A stretch of DNA of 64,000 nt from Halalkalibacter alkalisediminis (GTDB taxonomy: Bacteria; Bacillota; Bacilli; Bacillales; Bacillaceae_D): contig NZ_JAQQWT010000005.1 in NCBI RefSeq assembly GCF_028610705.1, positions 184,030 to 248,029 of the forward strand. The letters run 5' to 3'. Of the stretch, positions 26,011-35,972 are shown piece after piece (position 1 is the first letter of the stretch; each line of letters opens with the position of its first letter). Position numbers and translations under genes: made by a program. Below the pieces are notes generated by a model. It had not been told where the DNA came from. It saw only the letters and a list, made by a program, of their open reading frames with translations, and made no database searches.

Positions 26011-27549
26011 ATGACAGACGAATATACTTTAATGGATTCTACCATGCCTAACCAACCTGAGCCTTATTGGCGTGACTCTTTCGATGTAGAGAGTTTTCCT
26101 ATATTAGAGAAAGACCTCCATGTTGATGTTGTCATTGTAGGTGGCGGGATCTCTGGAATTACAACTGCCTACCGTCTTTCTGAGGAAGGAATAAAAGTAG
26201 CTTTATTAGAAGCCAACGTCCTTCTAAATGGGACAACCGGTCACACGACAGCGAAAATAACCGCTCAACACGGCGCAATTTATGATGAACTTATCTCGCA
26301 TCTAGGAGCGGAAAAAGCAAAGCTTTATTATAATGCAGCAACAGATGCCTTGAACTTCATACAGAACCTTGTTCAAGAGCAGAACATTGATTGTGATTAT
26401 ACCAATGAAGATGCGTATTTATACACGACGACGAATACAGGCGTTAATAAGTTACAAAAAGAAGTGGAAGCCTATAAACAACTAGGAATCGCTGGAGAAC
26501 TTGTTTCATCTATTCCTTTAAACCTACCTGTTAAATCAGCGCTCGTTATGAAAGATCAAGCACAGTTCCACCCGCTCAAATATCTTTCTTATTTAGTTGG
26601 GAAAATTAAAGAAAACGGTGGCCTTATATTCGAACACACCGTCTGTGAAGATGTGAAGGAAGGCAGTCAACCAACTGTCTTGACTAAAGGAGGTCCGAAA
26701 GTAACTGCCAACTCAGTCGTCGTGGCTTCTCACTTTCCTTTTTATGATGGTGGTGGCCTCTATTTCTCAAGAATGTATGTCGAACGCTCGTATATTTTAG
26801 CAGCAAAGGTACCAAAGGATGAATGCCCCGACGGCATGTACTTAAATGTCGATTCTCCGTCACGTTCCCTTCGCTACACGATGCGAGACGGAGAAAAACT
26901 TGCTTTGATTGGCGGGGAAGAACATAAAACGGGACAAGGAATTAATACAAAATATCATTATGATGCCCTAGAGCAATATGGAATGGAACTATTTTCAGAT
27001 TTCAACATTGAATACCGCTGGTCGGCTCAAGATATGGTGACACTTGATAAGGTTCCTTATATTGGTAAAATTTCTCGAATACATGCTAATGTCTTTGTTG
27101 CAACAGGCTATCGAAAATGGGGAATGACCAATGGTACAATGGCTGGATTGTTGTTAAGTGATCTCATTCTTAAGCGTGAAAATCGCTATGAATCACTCTA
27201 CCGTCCATCTCGCTTTATTGCAGATCCAAGCATTAAGCATTTTATTACTCAAAATGCAGATGTAGCGAAGCAATTATTGAAAGGTAAGTTTGATAAAAGC
27301 GAGAAACACCCAGATGATGTTCAAAAAGAGGAAGCTGCCGTTGTAACCGTAAATGGCAAACGCGCAGGAGCTTATCGTGATGCCGAGGGAGAGCTTCATG
27401 TAGTCGACACCACCTGCACTCACATGGGCTGTGAAGTGCATTGGAACGATGGTGAACGTTCGTGGGATTGCCCTTGTCATGGATCGCGCTACTCTCCTAG
27501 TGGTGATGTATTGGAAGGTCCGGCAAAAAAGCCGTTAAAACGCTTATAA
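26011..27549 (+). CDS. yhfW: FAD-dependent oxidoreductase with C-terminal Rieske domain (YhfW-like)
   Basis: 512 aa. N-terminal DadA-type FAD domain with the dinucleotide motif VVIVGGGISGITTAYRLSEE (about residues 40-59) and GTTGHTTAKITAQHG. C-terminal Rieske domain with CTHMGC (Cys469, His471) and CPCHGSRY (Cys487, His490) as cluster ligands; Cys474 and Cys489 are placed to form the disulphide of high-potential Rieske proteins. The substrate is unknown. Good TTTGGAGG site at the ATG. It ends within the Rieske domain a few residues earlier than many relatives. Confidence 0.9.
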   Translation: MTDEYTLMDSTMPNQPEPYWRDSFDVESFPILEKDLHVDVVIVGGGISGITTAYRLSEEGIKVALLEANVLLNGTTGHTTAKITAQHGAIYDELISHLGAEKAKLYYNAATDALNFIQNLVQEQNIDCDYTNEDAYLYTTTNTGVNKLQKEVEAYKQLGIAGELVSSIPLNLPVKSALVMKDQAQFHPLKYLSYLVGKIKENGGLIFEHTVCEDVKEGSQPTVLTKGGPKVTANSVVVASHFPFYDGGGLYFSRMYVERSYILAAKVPKDECPDGMYLNVDSPSRSLRYTMRDGEKLALIGGEEHKTGQGINTKYHYDALEQYGMELFSDFNIEYRWSAQDMVTLDKVPYIGKISRIHANVFVATGYRKWGMTNGTMAGLLLSDLILKRENRYESLYRPSRFIADPSIKHFITQNADVAKQLLKGKFDKSEKHPDDVQKEEAAVVTVNGKRAGAYRDAEGELHVVDTTCTHMGCEVHWNDGERSWDCPCHGSRYSPSGDVLEGPAKKPLKRL

Positions 27550-27666
27550 AATGACCTTTTTTTCAAAGCCTGCTTCAAGTTTATTATTAAAATCAAAAAA
27601 TTAATTAAAACCTTTTTATAAAACGTTCAATAGATAAAATAACACATTATAAAAGGAAATGAAGAA

Positions 27667-27710
27667 GGATAGGTGAGCAGTAATCATATCTGCTTAGCCT
27701 ATCCCTTTTT
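27667..27710 (+). terminator. Terminator after the Rieske oxidoreductase gene
   Basis: Stem GGATAGGTGAGCAG with CTGCTTAGCCTATCC (one bulge), followed by CTTTTT. The remainder of 27711-27941 holds only a weak hairpin (CCTTCC/GGAAGG near 27841-27862) and no gene. Confidence 0.85.
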
Positions 27711-27941
27711 CGTACTACAAATGACCTCACCACAACACAAAGTATTATGTTGTTGAACTAAACCAGCTAATAGAAGTCAATATTTTTCAGTAAAATTCTT
27801 TTAATACAATGATATACCAAAAATGCTAATACCAAATAACCTTCCTTTATCCTATTGGAAGGTTTTGGATTAGTTATTTAATTATATCGCTTAAGCTAAA
27901 TCTAGGAAAGTCTCTTAATGCACCCGTTAACGTAATAAGAG

Positions 27942-28211
27942 TTATTTATTTAATTGCTTATCCAGTAATGACTTAAAAGCCTTTTGAGCATTTGGGTTAG
28001 TTACCATCCTCTTAGTTAGAAACCTACTTTGTAAAAACTTTCTTACCGGCCTATTCCCAAAAAACAAACGATGATACTTTTCGTCATTGTATATTTCAAT
28101 AAACCATTTATGCTTTTTTAATTCCTCTATATGTTTGTCTATCTTCCTTGTATCTAAGGAATTATCTTGTCCGATACTCCCAAGCAGACCAGCAATAATT
28201 TCAAAAATCAT
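27942..28211 (-). CDS. Hypothetical protein, 89 aa
   Basis: Unrecognised. A hydrophobic N-terminus (MIFEIIAGLLGSIGQDNSLD) is followed by a basic, helical, aromatic-rich region ending QKAFKSLLDKQLNK. ATG at 28211 is chosen because AAGGGGA lies nine bases upstream; an earlier TTG coincides with that site. It could be a small membrane-associated or secreted peptide. The surrounding 27.7-30.5 kb has a lower gene density than the rest. Confidence 0.55.
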   Translation of the reverse strand: MIFEIIAGLLGSIGQDNSLDTRKIDKHIEELKKHKWFIEIYNDEKYHRLFFGNRPVRKFLQSRFLTKRMVTNPNAQKAFKSLLDKQLNK

Positions 28212-28310
28212 ATAAGAAGTCCCCTTCAAGAGAAATAATCATCAGTATAACTTCCCCAAAAAGTTAAAACAAATGTAAAAATCCTTCTTCTAGTATCCTG
28301 CCCCTTTAAC

Positions 28311-29196
28311 AAAATAGGAGCTGCCACATTCGACAACTCCTTGTTCAATATTCCCACCCTTTAGTTCAACAAATTACAGTAAACCTTATTCAATAAACTT
28401 TGGGTTTAAAGGAATAAATTCCCAAAGAAATAACTTAATGTACCACTAGAATAAATAATGTGTACTCCTAAACCAATAAACACAAATGGAATAAAAATAT
28501 GACCATATCTTTCTAGTACAATACTGACCAAAGGATTTTCAGCTAATTTGTATCCAGCATAACACCAAACTCCAATGAGAATGACAAATACTATGATAAT
28601 AATTAAAATTCGAGTTAAACTACTCGTTGCAAAGAAAGGAACATAAATTCCAATGTTATCTCCTCCATTTGCAACTGTAATACTTGCAACTTTGACTGTA
28701 TATGGACTAATAAAACGATAAAGAAATGAAAACCTCTTAGTTTTGTTTTTATCATGTTCATTAAATTGTATATCCTGTACCTCTGCTTCATCTGAAGCAG
28801 TACTTGTATTCCTCAATTGTTCAACAAGCATCTTAATTCCGAAATACATAGGTATTAGACCCAGTAACCCAATCCAAACCTTTGGAAGAAGCAAAATACC
28901 GTAAGCAGCTATGATACTAAACGTAGTAAGAATAGCGATGCCTAGATACTGACCAGCAACAATATGATGATTTCTAAATTTAGAATTACGTTGAGAAAAC
29001 AGTGTCATTAGAACAAATATGTCGTCCAAGTTGGTTGATGCAAATGCTATCGTTCCAGAAACAACAGCCCCCAAAACACTCATTAAGCCACCAGCCCTCA
29101 TAATCATTTAACATATTTTCATATGATGAAATGGCGGAAGTTGTGAAGGTTTTTTATCTTTAATTAACATACACCGTTAGTAAAATAGGAGCTGCC
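28311..29196. repeat. 15-bp direct repeats flanking cadD
   Basis: AAAATAGGAGCTGCC occurs at 28311-28325 and 29182-29196, on either side of the cadD-like gene. At the first copy the following bases can pair back (GGAGCTGCC with GACAACTCC), giving a hairpin downstream of the gene. The repeats could mark a mobile cassette or simply be related terminator remnants. Confidence 0.55.
28406..29083 (-). CDS. cadD: CadD-family cadmium resistance transporter
   Basis: About 225 aa with five to six membrane segments. GTIAFASTNLDDIFVLMTLF near the N-terminus, GQYLGIAILTT, and the second-half SITVANGGDNIGIYVPFFAT are the paired LDD/GGDN signatures of the CadD family, which confers cadmium resistance by efflux. 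Two starts are possible; the ATG at 29083 has weak GGTGG upstream, and the ATG at 29107 has no site. No adjacent CadX/ArsR regulator is present. Confidence 0.85.
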   Translation of the reverse strand: MSVLGAVVSGTIAFASTNLDDIFVLMTLFSQRNSKFRNHHIVAGQYLGIAILTTFSIIAAYGILLLPKVWIGLLGLIPMYFGIKMLVEQLRNTSTASDEAEVQDIQFNEHDKNKTKRFSFLYRFISPYTVKVASITVANGGDNIGIYVPFFATSSLTRILIIIIVFVILIGVWCYAGYKLAENPLVSIVLERYGHIFIPFVFIGLGVHIIYSSGTLSYFFGNLFL

Positions 29197-29289
29197 GAAG
29201 CAAATCCTTGTTGTTCTTTTGGACCCGTTCGCACAATAAGAACAAGGCGGTGCTTCCTTTAAGCATCACTTCATAGCTGAAAAAAGAAG

Positions 29290-29961
29290 CTAATTGATTA
29301 ACGCTCCCAACTCACTAAGACTATGTATAACAATGACATCCGAATGTGACGTTTTCTCTTTACGATTTAACCATATTCCCTTCATCCCTGCATTCTTACT
29401 ACCAATAGCATCAGTCTCTAATCTATCCCCTATGTAATAACTTTCATGAATTGGCACATCTGCTTGGTTACATGCTTCTAAAAAGATAGTAGCATTAGGC
29501 TTAGATACACCAATTTCGCTTGAGGTAATAATACAGTCAAAATATTTGCTTATATTTATACCTTCTAATTTCTCAATTTGCTGATTATAATCACCATTAC
29601 TTATTACTCCAAGGCGGTTTCCCTGCTTCTTTAATTGTTCTAAACAAGGTATTACATCTTCAAATACTGTCCAATTTCCTTTATAAAACTTTAAATAATC
29701 ATTGAATTTATTATCCGCTTGTTCGTTGTTTAAATGACTGCCAAACAACTCTCTAATTCTCATTCTCCGTTGTTCCTGAAAAGATAATTCTTTTGATAAA
29801 AATTTTTCAAAGTATTTATCTGATAACTCATACCATCTTTTTATAAACTCAGATGCACTAAGTTTTAATTCTTCATTATTTTCTTTTAAGAACTCAATGG
29901 CTCCCATTTCTTCTGCTTTTTCATGGTCAAGTAAGGTTGCGTCAATATCAAAAAATAGCAT
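29290..29961 (-). CDS. HAD family hydrolase (YjjG/YfnB-like)
   Basis: 223 aa. FFDIDATLLDHE carries the nucleophile Asp and acid/base Asp; GVISNGDYNQQ is motif II, SEIGVSKPNATIFLEA motif III, and YYIGDRLETDAIGSKNAGM motif IV. This branch contains nucleotide and other small-phosphate phosphatases. GGGAG precedes the ATG. No operon partner. Confidence 0.82.
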   Translation of the reverse strand: MLFFDIDATLLDHEKAEEMGAIEFLKENNEELKLSASEFIKRWYELSDKYFEKFLSKELSFQEQRRMRIRELFGSHLNNEQADNKFNDYLKFYKGNWTVFEDVIPCLEQLKKQGNRLGVISNGDYNQQIEKLEGINISKYFDCIITSSEIGVSKPNATIFLEACNQADVPIHESYYIGDRLETDAIGSKNAGMKGIWLNRKEKTSHSDVIVIHSLSELGALIN

Positions 29962-30555
29962 CTGTCCATCTCCCAGATATGTTTTTATTACAACCTGCTT
30001 CGTTCGTATTATAAGGTTAGCCAGATAAGAAAATATTTCTGGTTGACCTTATTCTTTATTATGGTCTTATTAAAACAGTAGCCAGGGTAGAACGTCTCTG
30101 CTCGTGGGGTATAGGCCCCGTCAAGTAAACCGTTCTCCCCCTACTTGTAGTCCATATACTTCTTACTCAAAACACCAGCCAGTAACAGCCTTCATATTTA
30201 TAATCACTTACATTTTTGTATTTGACAAGCAAGAAAATGTAAACAAATGGAATTTAAATTTATATCCCCTTGTCGACTCTCATTATTGATAAAGCAAAAA
30301 GAACACCACTTATCATTTAAGTGATGTTCTGAATTGAATATAATGTGTAACATTAAAGACAACCCTATACTCTTATGGTAAGAATCGTTAATCACTTGTC
30401 TTTAATTTTACATAGTAAAGCAGGTTTTTTTATTGTTCTTCTATCTCTTGTAAAAGATTTCTTCCAATAGACCTAGAACATACGCATTAGTTTTTGTTGA
30501 AATTTGTCGGAAGATTACCGATAATAAGAATACTACAATAAAAGGTGGTCAGAAC
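29962..30555. other. Gene-free stretch of about 590 bp
   Basis: No supported gene. A hairpin without T-run lies at about 30299-30330 (AGAACA..CACTTA with TAAGTG..TGTTCT). A GC-richer patch around 30085-30150 differs in composition from its surroundings but matches nothing I can name. The promoter of the chemoreceptor gene lies somewhere in the last 80 bp. Confidence 0.45.
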
Positions 30556-32541
30556 ATGAAATCGATTCAAACAAAACTTGTGACTTTTATCTCCATTATT
30601 TTAATTATTACCTTGGCCACTGTTTCTGCTCTTACCTACTTCCAAGTAAAGAAACAGGTAGAGACAACCGTACAGAAAGAAGGAGTTTCTGTTGTATCTG
30701 AAAAGAAAGATTTAGTTGAACTTTATCTGGCTAATTTCAATTCCTCCATTTATCGATATAGCCAAGACCAAGCGGTCATTGACTTTCTAAGCGCTAGTGA
30801 AGAAGACTCGCAACCACTCTGGTCGATCGTCAACAATGATTTCAGTGTCTTCAATGAATTGAATGAGAACATTGCTGTAACCTATATCGGTACCAATCAA
30901 GGCGGCTTCTTTACCGAACCACTTATTGATGTTGGGTCTGATTACGACCCTCGTATACGTCCATGGTATGAACAAGCATCTGTTAACCCCGACCAAGTGA
31001 TTTGGACTGAACCTTATTTAGATGCCAGTAGCGGTGAATTCATTGTTACGGTCGCTAAGGCTGTTTCGGACCGTAACACGGTTTTAGGCGTAATTGGAAT
31101 CGATTTATCTCTTGATAACTTAGCCGCGATTGTTCGTTCGAAAAATCTAAACTATGAGGGATTTTCTTTTCTATTTGACCAAACGGGTATTGCTCTCGTT
31201 CATCCAACGATGACCGAAGACAACAGTGACGATCCAATCGTTTCTCAACTATTGTCTGGTGAAGGCAACGGACAAATTGAATACACGGATGCAGGGTCTA
31301 ATCATGTGATTTTCTATGAAACGATCGCCGATACGAATTGGGTGGTTGGAGCTCAATTTGAACAAAGCAAGATGCTTGCCCAAGCAAATGAGATTAGAAA
31401 TGGTATTTTAATGATTTCAATCATTTCTATTATTCTAGCTGCACTCATTGCCTATTTTGTATCTAGACGCCTATCAAAACCAATCAAGGAGCTTCAAAAC
31501 GAAGTAAGCCGTGTGGCAAACGGCGATTTAACCGTGGCCATGACGTCAAGCTCCAAAGACGAAATTGGCGTTCTAACTGCTGACTTTAATCGAATGGTAG
31601 GCTCAATGAGAGATTTAGTTCATTCTATTCAAACATCTGTTGATCAAGTCTCGCAATCTACTGAAAGTTTAAGTGCCGTTTCTCAAGAGACGCTTGCCTC
31701 TAGTGACGAGGTGTCTTCTGCGATTTATGAAATTGCCTCTGGATCAACCAAACAAGCAGAAGACATTGACCAAACGAAACAAGTGACCGTTCAGTTATCG
31801 AACAAAATGGATCAAGTTAATCGTTACTCTTCAGATCTTGTAGCCTTATCAACGAAGGCAAAAGAAGAAAATGAAAAAGGAACGAAGCAAGTATCCATTC
31901 TTCGCGACAAGTCTCAAGGTTTTAACACCGTTATTAAACGAGTCGAAGAAGTAGTTTTAACCCTTTCAAGTCGCGTAAAAGAAGTGGAGCATGTCATCGA
32001 CACGATTAATAGCATTTCAGAGCAAACGAATTTGCTTGCATTAAATGCTAGTATTGAAGCAGCTCGTGCTGGTGAAAGTGGCAAAGGCTTTGCCGTCGTT
32101 GCAGACGAAGTCCGTAAACTAGCCGAACAAACGTCGCAAGCCACTGGTAGAGTTAGACAAACCATTGAAGGAATTGAAGCTGAAGCCCATAAAGTGGTAC
32201 ATGAAGTGGAAACGACGAAACTTATTACCGAAGAGCAAAACCAAGTCGTTCAAGAAACAGAAAAAAGCTTCAAAGAAATTGCTATGTTTGTTCAAGAAAT
32301 TAATTCATCGATTAGTTCCATTCAAGGTGAATTTGAGCATATTATTCAACACAAAGACACGGTTGTATCTGCCATTGAAAACATCTCCCTGGTTTCTGAA
32401 CAATCAGCCGCTGCAACCGAAGAAGTCGCTGCAGCTTCCGAGCAACAGCGCCGAACACTATCAACCGTTACAACTTCAACAGAAACTTTATATGAGGCAA
32501 CTCAAAAGTTAACTGCAGGAATGAAACAATTTAAACTTTAA
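30556..32541 (+). CDS. Methyl-accepting chemotaxis protein
   Basis: 661 aa. Membrane segments at about residues 8-28 and 281-302; between them a double-Cache sensor domain with [12 protein letters not shown] and [15 protein letters not shown], typical for amino-acid or carboxylate ligands. A HAMP domain follows ([15 protein letters not shown]), then a long helical signalling domain with hairpin tip [20 protein letters not shown] and [20 protein letters not shown]. No C-terminal pentapeptide. It stands alone with its own terminator. Confidence 0.95.
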   Translation: MKSIQTKLVTFISIILIITLATVSALTYFQVKKQVETTVQKEGVSVVSEKKDLVELYLANFNSSIYRYSQDQAVIDFLSASEEDSQPLWSIVNNDFSVFNELNENIAVTYIGTNQGGFFTEPLIDVGSDYDPRIRPWYEQASVNPDQVIWTEPYLDASSGEFIVTVAKAVSDRNTVLGVIGIDLSLDNLAAIVRSKNLNYEGFSFLFDQTGIALVHPTMTEDNSDDPIVSQLLSGEGNGQIEYTDAGSNHVIFYETIADTNWVVGAQFEQSKMLAQANEIRNGILMISIISIILAALIAYFVSRRLSKPIKELQNEVSRVANGDLTVAMTSSSKDEIGVLTADFNRMVGSMRDLVHSIQTSVDQVSQSTESLSAVSQETLASSDEVSSAIYEIASGSTKQAEDIDQTKQVTVQLSNKMDQVNRYSSDLVALSTKAKEENEKGTKQVSILRDKSQGFNTVIKRVEEVVLTLSSRVKEVEHVIDTINSISEQTNLLALNASIEAARAGESGKGFAVVADEVRKLAEQTSQATGRVRQTIEGIEAEAHKVVHEVETTKLITEEQNQVVQETEKSFKEIAMFVQEINSSISSIQGEFEHIIQHKDTVVSAIENISLVSEQSAAATEEVAAASEQQRRTLSTVTTSTETLYEATQKLTAGMKQFKL

Positions 32542-32548
32542 GGCATAG

Positions 32549-32589
32549 AAAGCCCCCTCGTTCTTTGTTTGAACGAGGGGGCTTTCCCT
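32549..32589. terminator. Terminator between the chemoreceptor gene and topB
   Basis: Perfect 15-bp stem AAAGCCCCCTCGTTC with its complement, 7-nt loop, followed by CCCTTTTC. It can serve both convergent genes. Confidence 0.9.
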
Positions 32590-32618
32590 TTTCAGCTCGA
32601 GCAATACCTTGAGCGTCA

Positions 32619-34805
32619 CTACTGTTTTTTTAACTTAGCCAACGCATCAGCCAATGCTGTATTTGAAAAATCCTCTTTTTTGTTTTGCTGCTTGATATAG
32701 TTCGATACTTCTCTCTTTGAAACTTTTTTATGTTGATTGTCTTTACGTCTTTCTTGGAAGGTTGACATTTTTTCACGATGTCCACATACACATGCAAACG
32801 TTTGACCTTCTCCCTCGCCCCAAATTTCTAATTTCTTTTTACATTTTGGACAGCGCGCATTCGTTACTTTTGAGATGTTTTTCTTGTAGCCACAGGCTGG
32901 ATCCTGGCAAACCCGTCTTTTCCCATGTTTTGACTTTACTTCAAGCAAGAGCTTGCCACAGTCTGGACAAGGGCTTCCCGTCACATTATCATGCTTAAAC
33001 GTCTTGTCACTTTGCTTAATGGAGTTGACAATATTGGTTGCATACTCCTTCATTTCTTTTACAAAAACATCCTTATCTAGTTTCCCGTTCGCGATTCTCT
33101 CTAGCTTCAGCTCCCAGTCTGCTGTTAAAGCGGGCGATTGCAAATCACTTGGGACAAGATCAAGTAACTGCTGCCCTTTCTTTGTGATGTGCAAATACTT
33201 ATCTCTCTTTTCAATCAAATGGGTATTCATAAGCTTTTCAATAATATCAGCCCGAGTTGCAACCGTCCCTATTCCACCTGTCTTTCCGAGTGTGTCGGCT
33301 AATTCTTTGTTTTGACTTTCTAAATAAGCCATCGGGCGTTCCATAGCTGATAGGAGAGTTCCTTCTGTTAAACGTGCCGGTGGTTGTGTTTGCCCAGATT
33401 TCAATTCTACTTTTGTAACTTGTATTTCTTCTCCTACTTCAACTTGAGGCAAATGACGTTCGCTTGCTTCATCAGATTTCATAGAGGCGTCGTCTTTATA
33501 AACAACTTGCCATCCTAAGCTCGTCATTCTCTTTCCCTTTGCTGTGACTTGCTCGTTTGTAAGATTTGCTGTAATCGTAGTTTGATCATACTGATAAGCT
33601 TCAAAAAAGGCAGCCAAAAAACGGCGAACAACTAACCGGTACAATTTCGTTTCTTTTTCACTAAGAGCCGTTGGACTCGGTGATTGCTCTGTTGGAATAA
33701 TGGCGTGATGATCGGTCACTTTTAGATCATTAATACAAGGGAGTTGCTTGCTAATCTTCACATTATTCAATTGTGATACGACTTTTCGAAATGGTTGTAT
33801 ATCACAGGCTTTGATCCGGTCTGGCAAAGTATCAACCATATCAGAAGATAAAAACTTAGAATCCGTACGTGGGTATGTTAGCACTTTATGCTGCTCATAC
33901 AAACGCTGTAAGATCGAAAGTGTTTCTTTGGCAGAAAACCCAAACATTTTATTCGCGTCTCTTTGCAGTTCCGTTAGATCATACAAAAGCGGTGCTGGTG
34001 TTTGTTTTCGAACCGTTTTAACATCCGTTATTTTCAACTCACCTTTTGCCATTCGTTCACGCAATTTGGTTGCTCTTTCAGCATCAAAAATTCTTTTTTC
34101 ACCTGTCTTTTCGTCATTCCAATGAAAGGTGATGCCCTTTTTGGTATCCACGGTCAACTCATGAAAAGGTACAGGTTTAAACGTTCGAATATCCCGCTCT
34201 CTTTTTTCGATCATCGCTAAAGTTGGTGTTTGTACACGCCCACACGAAAGCTGCGCATTAAACTTCGTCGTCAACGCTCTTGTCCCGTTCATCCCCACAT
34301 ACCAGTCCGCTTCAGACCTTGCGACCGCTGAGTGATACAACCCTTCATATGCTTTCGCATCTTTAAGCTTTTGAAATCCTTCTCTGATAGCACGATCTGT
34401 CACCGACGAGATCCACAAACGCTTTAATGGCTTTTGCACATGCACCTTTGCCAATATCCATCTCGCGACGAGTTCCCCTTCACGACCTGCATCCGTTGCG
34501 ATAATGATTTCTTTTACATCTTTTCGCTGCAGTTGCGCTTTGACAGCATGGAACTGCTTGCTTGTTTGTTTCATGACCACTAATTGCAATTTAGACGGCA
34601 ACATTGGTAAATCTTCTAACTTCCATGTTTTATATTGATCTCCGTAGCTCTCTGGCTCTGCTAATGTTACTAAATGTCCAAGAGCCCATGTGACGATGTA
34701 CTTATCACCTTCAATAAAACCATTGCCTTTTTTCCCGCAATTTAATACGCGTGCAATATCACGCGCAACTGACGGTTTTTCAGCTAATACTACTGACTTT
34801 TGCAT
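32619..34805 (-). CDS. topB: DNA topoisomerase III
   Basis: 728 aa, about the length of B. subtilis TopB. Type IA topoisomerase that decatenates single-stranded or nicked DNA. TOPRIM domain with VVLAEKPSVARDIARVL and IIIATDAGREGELVARW; catalytic Tyr311 in VLTYPRTDSKFL; IGTVATRADIIEKL further on; two C-terminal zinc-binding motifs (CPDCGKLLLEV and CPKCKKKLEIWG). The ATG at 34805 has GGAAAGGA upstream; the longer frame reads through the parS site and adds non-family residues. Confidence 0.95.
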   Translation of the reverse strand: MQKSVVLAEKPSVARDIARVLNCGKKGNGFIEGDKYIVTWALGHLVTLAEPESYGDQYKTWKLEDLPMLPSKLQLVVMKQTSKQFHAVKAQLQRKDVKEIIIATDAGREGELVARWILAKVHVQKPLKRLWISSVTDRAIREGFQKLKDAKAYEGLYHSAVARSEADWYVGMNGTRALTTKFNAQLSCGRVQTPTLAMIEKRERDIRTFKPVPFHELTVDTKKGITFHWNDEKTGEKRIFDAERATKLRERMAKGELKITDVKTVRKQTPAPLLYDLTELQRDANKMFGFSAKETLSILQRLYEQHKVLTYPRTDSKFLSSDMVDTLPDRIKACDIQPFRKVVSQLNNVKISKQLPCINDLKVTDHHAIIPTEQSPSPTALSEKETKLYRLVVRRFLAAFFEAYQYDQTTITANLTNEQVTAKGKRMTSLGWQVVYKDDASMKSDEASERHLPQVEVGEEIQVTKVELKSGQTQPPARLTEGTLLSAMERPMAYLESQNKELADTLGKTGGIGTVATRADIIEKLMNTHLIEKRDKYLHITKKGQQLLDLVPSDLQSPALTADWELKLERIANGKLDKDVFVKEMKEYATNIVNSIKQSDKTFKHDNVTGSPCPDCGKLLLEVKSKHGKRRVCQDPACGYKKNISKVTNARCPKCKKKLEIWGEGEGQTFACVCGHREKMSTFQERRKDNQHKKVSKREVSNYIKQQNKKEDFSNTALADALAKLKKQ

Positions 34806-34884
34806 CAAAACATCCTTTCCAAACCTCATATCCTCTAATGATAGCACCCTCGTGATAAAAAAGAAATTATCGCTCTTAAGCTCA

Positions 34885-34900
34885 TGTTTCACGTGAAACA
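34885..34900. promoter_or_regulatory. parS site (Spo0J/ParB binding)
   Basis: TGTTTCACGTGAAACA is a perfect 16-bp match to the bacterial chromosomal parS palindrome. It lies 80 bp upstream of topB. Confidence 0.95.
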
Positions 34901-35075
34901 TTCTGATTATTAATGCGATTCTAACTTGGGAGAAATGACGACCGTTGATGACCTTCTCCCACTCACATTAAGTCATTTATGGCTTCCATCCTCTCTCTTG
35001 TCACCCTCCTAACTCAAATTAAGTAAATGAGGGCTACCATAGCTATAAATTTAATCCAACTCTTCATTAAAATTC

Positions 35076-35393
35076 TTACGACGAAACGACCTTCAATCCA
35101 ACCGCAGATATAACAATGAAACTTAAGAACAGGACTCTCTTCCAATCTTTCGACTCTCCGTAAAAATACATTCCAACAAGCACACCACCTGCAGCACCAA
35201 TCCCCGTCCAAACCGCATAAGCCGTCGCCATAGGGAGTACGACCATCGCAAGAGATAAAAAGAAAAAGCTTGCTGCAAACGCAGCTATGAGAAGAATCAG
35301 CTGGAGCAAACCGCGTTTTTTATTAAATTGACTGATCATCGCTACACCGGCCATTTCAAATAAACCGGCAACAACCACAAAAAACCATTCCAT
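35076..35393 (-). CDS. ykkD: SMR guanidinium exporter subunit YkkD
   Basis: 105 aa, four membrane segments. Small multidrug resistance fold with the conserved membrane glutamate in GLFEMAGVAMISQFNKK (Glu13) and ATAYAVWTGIGAAGG. Closely like B. subtilis YkkD. It is translated directly after ykkC (one base between them), and such pairs act as heteromers. The guanidine-I riboswitch upstream indicates guanidinium export. Confidence 0.92.
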   Translation of the reverse strand: MEWFFVVVAGLFEMAGVAMISQFNKKRGLLQLILLIAAFAASFFFLSLAMVVLPMATAYAVWTGIGAAGGVLVGMYFYGESKDWKRVLFLSFIVISAVGLKVVSS

Positions 35394-35394
35394 C

Positions 35395-35751
35395 TTACTC
35401 AGCCCCCTTCTCTTCCACTTTCGCTTCAGCGGTAGCCTTTAAGCCTATTACACCAACCAGTAGAAGGATCATAAATAAAATGGTTGCGAGATTCATAGGT
35501 TCTGCGAATATGAATTGATCGACTAACGCTGTTCCAACTGTTCCTAGTCCAACAAACACGGCATAGGCCGTCCCGACTGCTAGTTTTCTTCCTGTCCAAA
35601 TTAATAAAACGAAACTAATCATGATCGCTACCGCGGTGGTTACCCATTCTAACGGTGTCGACGCATATTTGAGCCCTACGACCCATCCGACTTCAAATCC
35701 AGCTGCAAGCACTAACACGGGCCAAGCCCACTGGTGATTGGTTTTTTTCAT
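35395..35751 (-). CDS. ykkC: SMR guanidinium exporter subunit YkkC
   Basis: 118 aa, four membrane segments. The active glutamate is in AAGFEVGWVVGLKYA, followed by GTAYAVFVGLGTVGT; the tail VEEKGAE resembles the end of B. subtilis YkkC. With YkkD it exports guanidinium in exchange for protons. Expression is controlled by the guanidine-I riboswitch in its leader. Confidence 0.93.
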   Translation of the reverse strand: MKKTNHQWAWPVLVLAAGFEVGWVVGLKYASTPLEWVTTAVAIMISFVLLIWTGRKLAVGTAYAVFVGLGTVGTALVDQFIFAEPMNLATILFMILLLVGVIGLKATAEAKVEEKGAE

Positions 35752-35772
35752 ACGAACCCTCCTCGTTCTAAC

Positions 35773-35928
35773 AAAAAAAAGCCCGAGCGTTCTGCCATAT
35801 ATATGATGACAGTACCTCCCGGGCTTTTATCCCTCCGTGTTCATAAAAGTCCTTACTCATGACTTTTATGTGCCTTCTCTCGGACCAGTCCGATCTCTAT
35901 TCAATCGCGGAACCCTAGAAAGCCCTTC
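35773..35928 (-). promoter_or_regulatory. Guanidine-I (ykkC) riboswitch
   Basis: Minus-strand landmarks in order: CTAGGGTTCCG (about 35917-35907), GGACTGGTCCGAGAGA, a long variable helix with AAAAGTCATG, then ACACGGAGGGATAAAAGCCC and GGGAGGTA. These are the conserved blocks of the ykkC guanidine-I class. The expression platform is a terminator in which AGCCCGGG pairs with CGCTCGGGCT ahead of eight T; guanidine binding should prevent it and switch the genes on. Confidence 0.96.
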
Positions 35929-35942
35929 AAACTATTCAACGA

Positions 35943-35972
35943 ATTATTTCAATATCTCAAGAAAATTGTCAA
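35943..35972 (-). promoter_or_regulatory. Promoter of the riboswitch-ykkCD transcript
   Basis: TTGACA (35972-35967), 18-bp spacer, AATAAT (35948-35943) on the minus strand. It overlaps the last codons of the upstream methyltransferase gene. Confidence 0.75.

Noticed and set aside
29962-30555. Possible insertion-sequence relic
   Set aside because: A GC-richer patch looked foreign, but no transposase motif, terminal inverted repeat or target duplication could be found.
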